A DNA stretch of 64,000 nucleotides from Myxococcales bacterium. GTDB lineage: Bacteria > Myxococcota_A > Polyangia > Haliangiales > Haliangiaceae. Where the stretch lies: positions 186,001 through 250,000 of the forward strand of contig JADJUF010000049.1 in the NCBI GenBank assembly GCA_016717005.1, in the 5' to 3' direction. The notes below the pieces were generated by a model. The model saw only the letters and a program-made list of their open reading frames with translations. It had not been told where the DNA came from and ran no database searches. Shown here in pieces: positions 1-11,092 of the stretch (within the stretch, counting starts at the first letter, position 1; every line of letters begins with the position of its first letter). A program made the translations under genes and the position numbers.

Positions 1-183
1 GAGCCCGATCGCGGCCAGCGTCGTGGTGCTGCCGTCCGGCGGCGGCGTCGCGGGATCGGGCGCCGGGGGCGTCGGCCCGGGGTCGGGCAGCGGCGTGGCC
101 GGCCGCGGGGTCGGGCCGGAGCACGCGGCGCCGGTCGCGCCGGCGAGCGCGAAGAACAAGGGGACGAGGCGCGAGTGGGTCAT
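1..183 (-). CDS. Putative lipoprotein, N-terminal part only (cut by window edge)
   Basis: An open minus-strand frame starts at the ATG complementary to 181-183 and runs off the left edge. The first ~21 residues (MTHSRLVPLFFALAGATGAAC) form a basic n-region, a hydrophobic core and a Cys at position 21 in a lipobox-like setting, so lipid anchoring is likely although GAAC is not a textbook lipobox. A Pro-rich linker follows. The mature domain lies outside the window, so no function can be given. It is divergent from the DUF2807 gene at 390, so 184-389 must hold promoters for both; I see no clear -35/-10 there. Confidence 0.6.
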   Translation of the reverse strand, partial: MTHSRLVPLFFALAGATGAACSGPTPRPATPLPDPGPTPPAPDPATPPPDGSTTTLAAIGL

Positions 184-389
184 GGCAGCTCCGGGCGGCA
201 GGGTGCAAGGCGCACCCGCGTCGGTCAACTACCGCTGCGGGGCGATCGATGGCGGCCGGGCCCTGCCGCGCCCTGACCAGGCCGCGACCGCCAGGCGGCG
301 CTGCGACGTCGGGGCCCGGGCAGGCGGTCGCACCGGTCGCACCGGTCGATCGCGGTCAACCGACGGTCCGGGTCGTGGCTCCTCCTGCC

Positions 390-1034
390 ATGCGCCATCA
401 CCTCGTGCTCCTGGTCCTCGCCTCCGCCGCCAGCGCCTGCGCCGTCGCCGACGCCCACGTCCAGGGCAGCGGCACCGCCAAGACCGAGCCCCGCACCACC
501 GCCGACTTCACCGGGGTCTCGGTCGGCGGCGCGATCACGCTCGACGTCACGCTCGGGCCGACCACCTCGATCACGGTGTCCGCCGACGACAACGTCGTGG
601 GGCTGATCACCACCGACGTCGTCAACGGCCGGCTGGTCGTCGGCCAGCGCGACAGCTACAACTCGAAGCTGCCGGTCCGGGTCACGATCACGACCCCGGC
701 GCTGCGCAGCGTGTCGGTCAGCGGCGCCAGCACCGCGGCGATCCACAAGCTGCGCGGGGTCGCGCTCGCGCTCGACGCCTCGGGCGCCAGCACCGCCGCG
801 CTCGACGGCGAGATCGGGCAGCTCACGCTCGACGTCAGCGGCGCCAGCAAGGTGACCGCGCGCGGGCTGGCCACGACCGACGCCACCGTCGCCGCCTCGG
901 GCGCCAGCCAGGTCGAGGTCGCGGTCGCGCGCGGCCTCACGGTCGACGCGTCGGGCGCCAGCGCGATCGATTACTGGGGCAAGCCCGCGGTGACCAAGGC
1001 GACCTCCGGCGTCAGCCACGTCCGCGCGCACTGA
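390..1034 (+). CDS. DUF2807 (head GIN-type) putative surface adhesin
   Basis: The 214-residue product starts MRHHLVLLVLASAASACAVA, a signal sequence with Ser-Ala-Cys near residue 17 that may be a lipobox. The mature part is a regular beta-rich repeat: the motif SGAS recurs five times (SGASTAA, SGASTAA, SGASKV, SGASQV, SGASAI), each separated by a short hydrophobic strand. This is the hallmark of the DUF2807 / putative auto-transporter adhesin family, which folds as a right-handed beta-helix-like stack. Family function is poorly established, and cell-surface adhesion is an inference. The ATG at 390 was chosen because it starts the signal peptide; upstream residues in this frame are Arg/Pro-rich and unlike a leader. 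It stands alone, followed by the repeated element at 1069-1211. Confidence 0.85.
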   Translation: MRHHLVLLVLASAASACAVADAHVQGSGTAKTEPRTTADFTGVSVGGAITLDVTLGPTTSITVSADDNVVGLITTDVVNGRLVVGQRDSYNSKLPVRVTITTPALRSVSVSGASTAAIHKLRGVALALDASGASTAALDGEIGQLTLDVSGASKVTARGLATTDATVAASGASQVEVAVARGLTVDASGASAIDYWGKPAVTKATSGVSHVRAH

Positions 1035-1068
1035 GGTTCCGCACCGCGTCGCCCGGCCCCGCGGTGAG

Positions 1069-1211
1069 GACGCGAGACTCCCGGCGCGTGGACCGATCCT
1101 CGACCGAGTTACGCCGCGCGCACTGATCAGCGGGTGAGCGCGGCGACCGCGCGCCGCCGCGATCGGGGCCACGACGCGAGACTCCCGGCGCGCGGACCGG
1201 CGCTCGACCGA
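1069..1211. repeat. Two copies of a 39-bp dispersed intergenic element inside a ~104-bp tandem duplication
   Basis: The sequence at 1069-1107 (beginning GACGCGAGACTCCCGGCGCG) recurs at 1173-1211 with four differences and again at 49459-49497. Around the first two copies the similarity is longer. The segment from about 1127 (TCAGCGGGTGAGCGCGGCGA) matches the 3' end of the downstream minus-strand gene, whose stop codon is at 1228, at the same 101-104 bp spacing. The region therefore looks like a tandem duplication of a gene end plus the element. It lies between two convergent genes. Confidence 0.75.
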
Positions 1212-1227
1212 CCTACGCGCGCACCGT

Positions 1228-2274
1228 TCAGCGCGTGAGCGCCGCGACCGCGCGCGCCGCCGCGACCGGCGTGAGCGCCTCGGCCAGCGCCAGCGCGACC
1301 CGGGCCAGGCCGTGGGGCGCGAGGTGGTGCCAGAGCCCGACGTGCAGGACGATCCGGTCGCCGCGGTCGGCGGCCGCGGCGAGCCCCGCGTCGCCCCAGA
1401 CGATCGGCACGTCGGCGACCGCGGCTGGGGTCAACGGCGCGGGCAGCGCCGCGGCGCAGAGCTCGAGCAGCGCGGCCTGCAGCGCTGGCGGGAGCGCCTG
1501 CCCGGCCGGATCACCGTCGGCGGGCGGCAGCTGGGTGCGCGCGCGGACGGCGCCGTCGACGCCGAACCGCCCGACCTCGCCCCAGGCGCGGTCGCCGAAC
1601 CACAGGGCCGCGGCCCAGCCGTCGTCGACGGCGACCAGCCGGCGCACGCCGGCGCCGCGCTCGAAGCCGATCCCGTCGATGATCACCCGCTCGAGGCCGT
1701 CGCGCAGCTGCGCGATCACGCCGGGCCCGCGGGCGACCCGCTCGTGCGGCGCCGGCGCGAAGTCGATCGCGATCGGCGCCAGCGCGCCGCCGTGCCAGCG
1801 GGCCGCCGCGTCGGCGGTGAACGTGGCCTCGTCGCCGTCGGCGCGGAGGCTGTGGCCCAGCGACGCCCACAGCGCCGCGGTCGGGTACGGGCCGGCGTAG
1901 CGCAGCGCGGCGACGCCGGCGGCCGCCGCCAGCCGGGCCAGCACGTCGAGGAGCATCGTGCCGGTGCCGGCCGGCAGCGCGCCCGGCCGATCGATCGCCG
2001 GGATCGCGGTCGGCCGCGCCCACGCCAGCGCGCTGAGGTGCGCGCACGGCGTCGCGTCGACGTGGAGCGCGTGGGCCGGCCCCAGGACCGGGTGGTCGAC
2101 GATGGCGCCGTCGAGCGCGAGCGCGCGCGGCCCGAACCCGGCGACGCGCATCGCGACCAGGCGATCGTCGGCCCAGCGCAGCTCGGCCTGCGGCGCGCCG
2201 TCGGCCCCGTGGCGGGCGACCAGCCGACCGTCGCGCCACGTCAGCGTCGTGCCGTGGGCCAGGGTCTCGATCAC
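1228..2274 (-). CDS. Hypothetical protein, 348 aa
   Basis: The minus-strand frame has consistent coding bias. The most likely start is the GTG complementary to 2272-2274 (product begins MIETLAHGTTLTWRDGRLVA), because residues further upstream are low-complexity. The protein has no signal peptide or membrane segment. It is Ala-rich with several WGD/WFGD-type aromatic-acidic patches, such as AALWFGDRAWGEVGRFG and VPIVWGDAGL. I recognise no family. The last third is helical and Ala-rich. Its 3' end appears partly duplicated just downstream (see 1069-1211). It is divergent from pntA with ~190 bp between starts. Confidence 0.6.
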   Translation of the reverse strand: MIETLAHGTTLTWRDGRLVARHGADGAPQAELRWADDRLVAMRVAGFGPRALALDGAIVDHPVLGPAHALHVDATPCAHLSALAWARPTAIPAIDRPGALPAGTGTMLLDVLARLAAAAGVAALRYAGPYPTAALWASLGHSLRADGDEATFTADAAARWHGGALAPIAIDFAPAPHERVARGPGVIAQLRDGLERVIIDGIGFERGAGVRRLVAVDDGWAAALWFGDRAWGEVGRFGVDGAVRARTQLPPADGDPAGQALPPALQAALLELCAAALPAPLTPAAVADVPIVWGDAGLAAAADRGDRIVLHVGLWHHLAPHGLARVALALAEALTPVAAARAVAALTR

Positions 2275-2465
2275 GGCGCATGCTACCGCACCAGCGGTCG
2301 CAGCCACCGTCGCTGCCACCGGTCGCGGATCCCTCGGGCGGCCGGAGCGCAAGACCCGCCGCCGCCATCCTCAGGGGTCGCCCCGACAACGGCGACGACA
2401 TGATGCCGCAACCCGGCGGTGGCCCTTGCGCGCCTACCCGCCCCCGGGGCAAGGTCCGCCCGATC

Positions 2466-4070
2466 ATGAAGCTAGGCATCGTCAAGGAGATCCGCCCCGA
2501 CGAGCGCCGGGTCGCTGCCGCCCCGTCGACCGTAGGTCGCTGGATCAAGGCGGGCTGGGAGGTGGTGGTCGAGGCAGGAGCGGGCACCACAGCGAGCTTT
2601 CCCGACGATCTCTACCGCGCCGCTGGCGCAACCATCGCCGAGACCGCCGCCGAGGTCTGGACCTCAGCCGACGTGGTCTGCAAGGTCCGCCCCCCGGGGG
2701 ACCGCGCCGACGGCACCAGCGAGATCGACTCGGTCCGCGCCGGCCAGGTGCTGATCTCGTTCATCTACCCGGCCCAGAACCCCGACCTGGTCAAGCGGCT
2801 CGCGGAGCGCAAGGCCACGGTCCTGGCGATGGACTGCATCCCGCGCATCAGCCGCGCCCAGAAGGTCGACGCGCTGTCGTCGATGGCCAACATCTCCGGC
2901 TACCGCTCGGTGATCGAGGCCGCCCAGAAGTTCGGCTCGTTCTTCACCGGCCAGATCACCGCGGCCGGCAAGGTCGCGCCGGCCAAGGTGCTGGTGATCG
3001 GCGCCGGCGTCGCGGGCCTGTCCGCGCTCGGCACCGCCAAGGGCCTGGGCGCGATCGTCCGCGCCTTCGACGTGCGCCCCAGCGTCGCCGACCAGGTGAA
3101 GTCGATGGGCGCCGAGTTCCTGACCGTCGAGATCGCCGAGTCGGGCGAGGGTCAGGGCGGCTACGCCAAGGAGATGAGCAAGGAGTTCATCGACGCCGAG
3201 ATGGCGCTGTTCCGCAAGCAGGCGGCCGAGGTGAACATCGTCATCACGACGGCGCTCATCCCCGGCAGGCCGGCGCCCAAGCTGTGGCTGACCGACATGG
3301 TCGAGGCCATGAAGCCGGGCTCGGTCGTCGTCGACCTCGCGGCCGAGGCCGGCGGCAACTGCGAGCAGACCAAGCCGGGCGAGGCGGTCGAGCACAAGGG
3401 CGTCACGATCATCGGCTACACCGACCTGCCCAGCCGCATGGCCAACGTCGCCAGCGAGCTCTACGGCACCAACCTGTGGCACCTGCTCGACGAGCTCGGC
3501 GGCGTCGCCAAGTGGAAGGTCGATCACGGCAACGACATCGTCCGCGGCGCGCTCGTGCTCGACGCCGGCGAGGTCACCTGGCCGCCGCCCAAGCCCGCGG
3601 CCCCGCCGACCCCGGCCGCGCCGCCGCCGGCCCCGCCGGTCAAGCACGAGCCGGTCAAGGGCCACGGCCACGGCCACGGCGCCAAGCCGGCCCAGCCGAT
3701 GCCCCCGGCGTTCCTGCTGGCGATCCTGACGTTGTTCGCCGCCGCGTTCCTCGGCATGCGCTTCGGCATGTCGCAGACCGACGTGGCGCCATCGACCTTC
3801 GCGCTGGTGCAGCACCTGACCGTGTTCGTGCTGGCGGTGTTCGTCGGCTGGCAGGTCGTCTGGAACGTGACCCCGGCGCTGCACACCCCGCTGATGAGCG
3901 TGACCAACGCCGTCAGCGGCATCATCGTCGTCGGCGGCCTGCTCGCCACCGGCTCCGGCGAGCTGACCACCTCGAGCGTCGTCGCCATCGCGGCGGTGCT
4001 GTTCGCAACCATCAACATCGCCGGCGGGTTCTGGGTCACCCGCCGCATGCTCGCGATGTTCCGGAAGTAG
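2466..4070 (+). CDS. pntA: NAD(P) transhydrogenase subunit alpha
   Basis: This 534-residue protein is the NAD(H)-binding half of the proton-translocating transhydrogenase, which transfers hydride between NADH and NADP+ using the proton gradient. The N-terminal AlaDH/PNT-type domain (MKLGIVKEIRPDERRVAAAP) carries the nucleotide-binding motif GAGVAG at residues 179-184 and the conserved stretch around AEAGGNCEQTKPGE. From about residue 375 there is a Pro/Ala-rich linker with an unusual HGHGHGHG run (about 399-406). Then come four hydrophobic segments equivalent to the membrane part of E. coli PntA, so this is the fused alpha type rather than the split alpha1/alpha2 type. Start: ATG at 2466, where homology begins. 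pntB follows after 9 bp with a purine-rich ribosome site (GGAGCC). Confidence 0.95.
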   Translation: MKLGIVKEIRPDERRVAAAPSTVGRWIKAGWEVVVEAGAGTTASFPDDLYRAAGATIAETAAEVWTSADVVCKVRPPGDRADGTSEIDSVRAGQVLISFIYPAQNPDLVKRLAERKATVLAMDCIPRISRAQKVDALSSMANISGYRSVIEAAQKFGSFFTGQITAAGKVAPAKVLVIGAGVAGLSALGTAKGLGAIVRAFDVRPSVADQVKSMGAEFLTVEIAESGEGQGGYAKEMSKEFIDAEMALFRKQAAEVNIVITTALIPGRPAPKLWLTDMVEAMKPGSVVVDLAAEAGGNCEQTKPGEAVEHKGVTIIGYTDLPSRMANVASELYGTNLWHLLDELGGVAKWKVDHGNDIVRGALVLDAGEVTWPPPKPAAPPTPAAPPPAPPVKHEPVKGHGHGHGAKPAQPMPPAFLLAILTLFAAAFLGMRFGMSQTDVAPSTFALVQHLTVFVLAVFVGWQVVWNVTPALHTPLMSVTNAVSGIIVVGGLLATGSGELTTSSVVAIAAVLFATINIAGGFWVTRRMLAMFRK

Positions 4071-4079
4071 GAGCCCGCC

Positions 4080-5468
4080 ATGGAAGCGATCTACACGCCA
4101 CCCATCGCGCTGGCCTTCCTCGTCGCCGCGGCGCTGTTCATCCTGGCGCTGCGCGGCCTGTCCAACCAGGAGTCGGCCAAGCGCGGCAACCTGTTCGGCA
4201 TCGTCGGCATGGCGATCGCCATCGTCGCGACGCTGTTCATCCCCGAGTTCAAGATCCACCCGCTGGTCGTGGTCGCGATCGCCGGCGGCGCCGCGGTCGG
4301 CGCGTTCCTGGCGGTGCGCGTCGGCATGACCCAGATGCCCGAGCTGGTGGCGCTCCTGCACAGCTTCGTCGGCGTGGCCGCGGTGCTGGTCGGCTTCGCG
4401 CTGCAGCTGGCCGGCGGCCACACCGACCTCACCCACAAGATCGAGGTCTACCTCGACGTCATCATCGGCGCGATCACGATCACCGGCTCGATCCTGGCGT
4501 TCCTCAAGCTGCGCGGCTCGGTGTCGGGCAAGCCGATGCTCCTGCCGGCGCGCCACCTGCTCAACCTCAGCATGCTCACGGCGATCATCGTGTTCGGCGT
4601 GCTCTACGGCAGGGACGGCCAGACCTGGGCCCTGGCCGGCGGCGCCGCGGTCGCGTGCGTGCTCGGCGTGCACCTGGTCGCGGCCATCGGCGGCGCCGAC
4701 ATGCCGGTCGTCGTGTCGATGCTCAACAGCTACTCCGGGTGGACCGCGGCCGCGGCCGGCTTCATGCTCGGCAACGATCTGCTGATCGTCACCGGCGCGC
4801 TGGTCGGCAGCTCGGGCGCGATCCTCTCGTACATCATGTGCCGGGCGATGAACCGGTCGATCTGGAACGTCATCTTCGGCGGGTTCGGCGCCGCGCCGCC
4901 CAAGGCCGCCGCCGGGGCCGCGGCCCAGCCGGCCGGCGAGGTGCTGGAGATCGACCAGGCCGGCCTGACCGATCGCCTGCTCGACGCCAAGCACGTCGTG
5001 ATCGTGCCGGGCTACGGCATGGCGGTGGCCCGCGCCCAGCACGCGGTCCGCGAGCTGACCGAGATCCTGCGCGCCAAGGACGTCGAGGTCCGGTTCGCGA
5101 TCCACCCGGTGGCGGGGCGCCTGCCCGGCCACATGAACGTGCTCCTGGCCGAGGCCTCGGTGCCGTACGACATCGTCCTCGAGATGGACGAGATCAACGG
5201 CGACCTGCCCTCGACCGACGTCGTCATCGTGATCGGCGCCAACGACATCGTCAACCCCGGCGCCGAGGACGATCCGGCCTCGCCGATCTACGGCATGCCG
5301 GTGCTGCAGGTGTGGAAGTCCAAGCTCGTCGTCGTCAACAAGCGCTCGCGCGCGGCCGGCTACGCCGGCGTCGACAACCCGCTGTTCTACAAGCCGGTGA
5401 CCCGCATGCTGTTCGGCGACGCCAAGAGCGCCATCGAGAAGCTGGTCACCGAGCTGCGCACGCGCTGA
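4080..5468 (+). CDS. pntB: NAD(P) transhydrogenase subunit beta
   Basis: This 462-residue protein is the partner of PntA in the inner membrane. The first ~270 residues contain about eight to nine hydrophobic helices (domain II, the proton channel). The remainder is the NADP(H)-binding domain III with its signature motifs VPGYGMAVARAQ, HPVAGRLPGHMNVLLAEA, IGANDIVNP and KRSRAAGYAGVDNPLFY. Length and motif order match the family. It is co-transcribed with pntA and probably translationally linked. Downstream lies a 360-bp hexanucleotide repeat; no terminator is obvious. Confidence 0.96.
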   Translation: MEAIYTPPIALAFLVAAALFILALRGLSNQESAKRGNLFGIVGMAIAIVATLFIPEFKIHPLVVVAIAGGAAVGAFLAVRVGMTQMPELVALLHSFVGVAAVLVGFALQLAGGHTDLTHKIEVYLDVIIGAITITGSILAFLKLRGSVSGKPMLLPARHLLNLSMLTAIIVFGVLYGRDGQTWALAGGAAVACVLGVHLVAAIGGADMPVVVSMLNSYSGWTAAAAGFMLGNDLLIVTGALVGSSGAILSYIMCRAMNRSIWNVIFGGFGAAPPKAAAGAAAQPAGEVLEIDQAGLTDRLLDAKHVVIVPGYGMAVARAQHAVRELTEILRAKDVEVRFAIHPVAGRLPGHMNVLLAEASVPYDIVLEMDEINGDLPSTDVVIVIGANDIVNPGAEDDPASPIYGMPVLQVWKSKLVVVNKRSRAAGYAGVDNPLFYKPVTRMLFGDAKSAIEKLVTELRTR

Positions 5469-5534
5469 CCCGCGGACAAGCGTCGTCGGCAGGACCCCGT
5501 CGATCAAGGGCGGCGCGGGCCGCTGACACGGCGC

Positions 5535-5897
<363 letters not shown>

Positions 5898-6077
5898 GCG
5901 ATCGCCGCGCTGCAAACGCCCGTGGGCACCTGGGACCGTTCGTGGGGAGTCGCGTCCCTGGCCACGCCATCGGCCGGCCGACCGCGCCGCCACCGCCGTG
6001 CCGCCACCGTGCCGGCCGCTCGTTCCGCACGGTTACGCACGGTCGCGGGTGGCACGGATCGCGCTAATCCGGGGGCC

Positions 6078-7559
6078 ATGCGCCGCTCCCTCCTGGTCCT
6101 CGCCCTCGCGACCCTGCCGCTCGCCGCCTGCGCGGGGGATCCGCCGGGCTCGCCCTACGACGACGACTTCGCGGTCTCCAGCGCCGACCCGCTGCTCGAT
6201 GGCGCGCCCGACAACGGCTCGCTGCCCGACGAGAACAAGGCCGACGCGATCTACCCGGCCCAGTTCTTCGACCTCGTCGCCGATCAGTCGCCGGTCAAGA
6301 GCCAGGGCAGCCGCGGCGTGTGCTCGATCTTCGCGACCACCGCGCTGATGGAGAACCTGTACATCAAGGCCGGCATGCGCGACGCCGACTTCTCCGAGCA
6401 GTACATGCAGTGGTCGGCCAAGGAGCAGGTGCGGAGCTTCCGCACCACCGAGGGCTCGAACGCCTCGTCGAACCTCCAGGCCGCCAGCGACTACGGCATC
6501 GTCCTCGAGCAGTTCTGGCGCTACCAGTCGTCGCCGTGGAACAGCAGCAACGACCCGGGCTGCACCGGCGGCGAGGACCTGCCGGTCCAGTGCTACACCA
6601 ACGGCGCCCCGCCCCAGGACGCGGTCGAGGCGCAGAAGTTCAAGCTGCCGCGCGGCCGCTACCTCAACACCAACTCGATCAAGGCCCACCTGACCAGCAA
6701 GAAGTCGGGCGTCGTCGTCGGCATGACGTTCTTCTACCAGAGCTGGAACCACCGCCGCTCGGCGCTGCCGGTCTCGAGCGCCTACTGGCGCGAGGGCATC
6801 GTGCTGGCGCCCAACGCCCAGGACCGCGTCGAGTCGCTCAAGAAGCGCGCCGGCCACGCGATCCTGATCGTCGGCTGGGACGACGACAAGGAGGTCGCGA
6901 TCGTCGACGAGGCCGGCGAGATCGTGAAGGACGCCGACGGCAACCCGGTCACCGAGAAGGGCTTCTGGATCTTCAAGAACTCGTGGGGCACCGGCAGCTT
7001 CGGCGTCGCCAACCCGCACGGCGACGGCTACGGCTACCTGTCGATGAAGTACGTCAGCGAGTTCGGCACCGCGTACGTCTCCGACGTGCCGACGGTGACC
7101 ACCGCCGAGATCTGCGACAACGGCACCGACGACGACCACGACGGCCAGACCGACTGCGACGACAGCCAGTGCGCGACCGCGCCGGCGTGCCAGGCCCAGC
7201 CGACCGAGCACGTCTACAGCGCGACCCCGGGCGTGGCCATCCCCGACAACGACCCGATCGGCGTCGCCAGCACCCTCGCGGTGACCGACGCCGGCACCGT
7301 CGGCACGGCCAAGGTCACCGTCTCGATCGACCACACCTACCGCGGCGACCTGCGCGTGGTGCTCCGCCACGACGGCCGCGAGGTCCTGGTCCACGACCGC
7401 ACCGGCGGCTACGAGGACGACCTCGACCTGACCATCGACGCGCCCGCGCTCGCCGGCGCCGCCCTGGCCGGCGACTGGACGCTGACGGTCAGCGACAACG
7501 CCCGCGCCGACACCGGCACGCTGACCAGCTGGTCGGTCGCGGTCGTCACCGCGCCCTGA
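6078..7559 (+). CDS. Secreted papain-like (C1) cysteine protease with C-terminal P-type domain, lipoprotein
   Basis: The 493-residue protein begins with a clear lipoprotein signal (MRRSLLVLALATLPLAAC, lipidated Cys18). The peptidase domain shows the papain triad: QSPVKSQGSRGVCSIF with nucleophile Cys82, GHAILIVGWDDD with His260, and FKNSWGTG with Asn301. After it comes a Cys/Asp-rich insert (EICDNGTDDDHDGQTDCDD, ~residues 348-366), the kind of calcium-loop spacer common in myxobacterial surface proteins. The last ~115 residues (HVYSATPGVAIPD to the end) match the proprotein-convertase P domain, a beta-sandwich usually found after subtilisins. No large inhibitory propeptide is visible; only ~60 residues precede the catalytic region. 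A role in extracellular proteolysis is inferred. Start: ATG at 6078, at the signal peptide. Confidence 0.88.
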   Translation: MRRSLLVLALATLPLAACAGDPPGSPYDDDFAVSSADPLLDGAPDNGSLPDENKADAIYPAQFFDLVADQSPVKSQGSRGVCSIFATTALMENLYIKAGMRDADFSEQYMQWSAKEQVRSFRTTEGSNASSNLQAASDYGIVLEQFWRYQSSPWNSSNDPGCTGGEDLPVQCYTNGAPPQDAVEAQKFKLPRGRYLNTNSIKAHLTSKKSGVVVGMTFFYQSWNHRRSALPVSSAYWREGIVLAPNAQDRVESLKKRAGHAILIVGWDDDKEVAIVDEAGEIVKDADGNPVTEKGFWIFKNSWGTGSFGVANPHGDGYGYLSMKYVSEFGTAYVSDVPTVTTAEICDNGTDDDHDGQTDCDDSQCATAPACQAQPTEHVYSATPGVAIPDNDPIGVASTLAVTDAGTVGTAKVTVSIDHTYRGDLRVVLRHDGREVLVHDRTGGYEDDLDLTIDAPALAGAALAGDWTLTVSDNARADTGTLTSWSVAVVTAP

Positions 7560-7571
7560 CGCGGCGACGGG

Positions 7572-8027
<456 letters not shown>

Positions 8028-8086
8028 GCGGCACCGTAGCAGACCCGGGGCGGGGTCCGCCGCCGCGCGTGGTATCAACGCGGGCG

Positions 8087-9532
<1,446 letters not shown>

Positions 9533-9547
9533 GCCCGGCGACGCGAC

Positions 9548-10063
9548 TCAGCCCCCGAACTGCAGGCCGAGCGCGACGGAGCGCAGGCTGGCGTCCCCAG
9601 CCGTGACGCCCATCTCGGTGCCGGCGTACAGCAGATCGGCCCAGTGCACGTCGATGAACAGGTGCACACCGGCCCCGCCGACCAGCAGCCCGAGCCCGTA
9701 GGCCAGGCCGACGCCCGACGACAGCTCGCCGGCTGCGCTGTCGTAGAGGAGCGCGCGCATCGGCCCGCCGTGGACAAACGCCGCGACCGGACCGCGCCGC
9801 ACGGGCACGAGGCGCAGCTCCATGCCGACGTCGGCCGCCAGCCACGGATCGTCGGCCAGCGACAGGTCGTGTCCGTGCGCGACGATCTCGACCCCGGCCG
9901 ATCGGGTGCCGAACCCGAAGGCGAGCGAACCGGTCGCCTGACCTGCGGTCGGCATGCCGGTCTGGACCGGCCCGCTGGGGCGCGCGCGCAGATCGTAGCT
10001 GAGCGCGGTGTAGGAGTGCGCGCACCCGCCCGCGAGCGCGGCCACGACGACCAGTCGACGCAT
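9548..10063 (-). CDS. Putative lipoprotein, 171 aa
   Basis: The N-terminus MRRLVVVAALAGGC is a good lipobox (LAGGC, Cys14). The rest alternates hydrophobic and Gly-rich segments (GLAYGLGLLVGGAGVHLFIDVHW), which suggests a small outer-membrane beta-structured protein. No family recognised. It is the last gene of a minus-strand run but is separated by 160 bp and a hairpin from the frataxin operon upstream, so it is probably transcribed separately. Confidence 0.7.
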   Translation of the reverse strand: MRRLVVVAALAGGCAHSYTALSYDLRARPSGPVQTGMPTAGQATGSLAFGFGTRSAGVEIVAHGHDLSLADDPWLAADVGMELRLVPVRRGPVAAFVHGGPMRALLYDSAAGELSSGVGLAYGLGLLVGGAGVHLFIDVHWADLLYAGTEMGVTAGDASLRSVALGLQFGG

Positions 10064-10106
10064 GCGGATCAGGTCGACCGCCGGCGCCGGTTGTTGAGGC
10101 CCTGAT

Positions 10107-10123
10107 CCCAGGGCGCGCCTGGG
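10107..10123 (-). terminator. Possible hairpin terminator after the cyaY operon
   Basis: CCCAGG (10107-10112) and CCTGGG (10118-10123) form a perfect 6-bp stem with a 5-nt loop, extendable with flanking GATC. There is no U-tract, so it may be a Rho-dependent pause site or simply a palindrome. It lies downstream of the gene ending at 10224 and upstream of the lipoprotein starting at 10063. Confidence 0.3.
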
Positions 10124-10223
10124 TCGATCCCGCTGGGCACGGCCGCTGGCGCGAGGCCGCGGCGCCGCGGCGCCAGTTGACCGGAAGGGATCGTCGCGGG
10201 TTCAGGCGCACCGGGTCGGGGCG

Positions 10224-11081
10224 CTACTCGACGACGGTGATCTTCGCCAGCCCGCGCAGCTCGCCGGTCATCTCCCACGTGCTGCCGCGCTTGCCGTAGC
10301 GCCGGAACCGCAGCTGCCCGCCGCGGTTGAGCTTCATGTACAGCACCGTCGCCGCCCGATCGAAGTCGGCGCCCTCGAGCCGCAGGCCCGCGCCCTCGCT
10401 GTCGAGCAGGCCGATCACCTTGGCGTCGGCGAGGCCGGCGGCGGCGAGCACGTCGACCAGGCTCCAGCCCGGGGTCTGGGTGTCGCCGGTGGGCGCGGTG
10501 ATCGTCGGCAGGCTCGCGAGCTTGTCGCCGGTGAACGTCGCGTCGCCCTTGGGCGTCGAGATCGCGATCACCAGATCGGCGGTCGCGGTCGGGCGCTCGC
10601 CCTCGCCGTCGTGGCGGTTGCCATCGCTGTCGCCGCCGCCGTGGCCGTGGTCGCTCGCGGCGAGCTCGGCGGCGATGGCGCCGCGGTCGTCCTTGGTCTT
10701 GATGATGATCTTGGCGACGCGCTCGACCGGGGCGTCGAGCGCGCCGGCCCGCGCCAGGCCGAACCGCACGCCGTCCGCACCCGCGGCCAGGGCCGGCGGG
10801 GTCCCGGCGTGCTCGCGCTCGGGCGCCATGATCGTCGTGGCCTTGCCGGTCGCGTCGATCGCGATGACCGCGAGCCAGGCCTCGGGCGCCGGCGCGCCGG
10901 GCGCCAGCTCCATCAGCGGGCGCGGCGTCGTCGACAGCATCGCCTCCGTCGCGACCTGGCGATCGTCGAGGAAGATCGCCACCGGCAGCGCCTTGGGCGG
11001 GGCGCTGGGCGGCGCGGCCTTCTTGCAGGCCCCCAGGGCCACCAGAGCGATCAGGACGACGACGCGGGCGCGGGCGGACAT
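10224..11081 (-). CDS. Lipoprotein with a possible molybdopterin-oxidoreductase-like C-terminal fold
   Basis: The 285-residue protein starts MSARARVVVLIALVALGACKK, a clear lipobox (LGAC). The middle holds a His/Asp-rich stretch (DHGHGGGDSDGNRHDGE). The last ~100 residues (from LPTITAPTGDTQTPGWSLVDVLAAAGL to LRGLAKITVVE) resemble the sulfite-oxidase-like molybdopterin-binding domain in pattern only (a GWSLxDVLxAAG motif and a closing beta-strand). The usual catalytic Cys is not visible, so an enzymatic role should not be assumed. It is the third gene after cyaY, 11 bp downstream of the S8-propeptide-like gene, so probably the same transcript. Confidence 0.75.
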   Translation of the reverse strand: MSARARVVVLIALVALGACKKAAPPSAPPKALPVAIFLDDRQVATEAMLSTTPRPLMELAPGAPAPEAWLAVIAIDATGKATTIMAPEREHAGTPPALAAGADGVRFGLARAGALDAPVERVAKIIIKTKDDRGAIAAELAASDHGHGGGDSDGNRHDGEGERPTATADLVIAISTPKGDATFTGDKLASLPTITAPTGDTQTPGWSLVDVLAAAGLADAKVIGLLDSEGAGLRLEGADFDRAATVLYMKLNRGGQLRFRRYGKRGSTWEMTGELRGLAKITVVE

Positions 11082-11092
11082 CGCCCTCGAGC

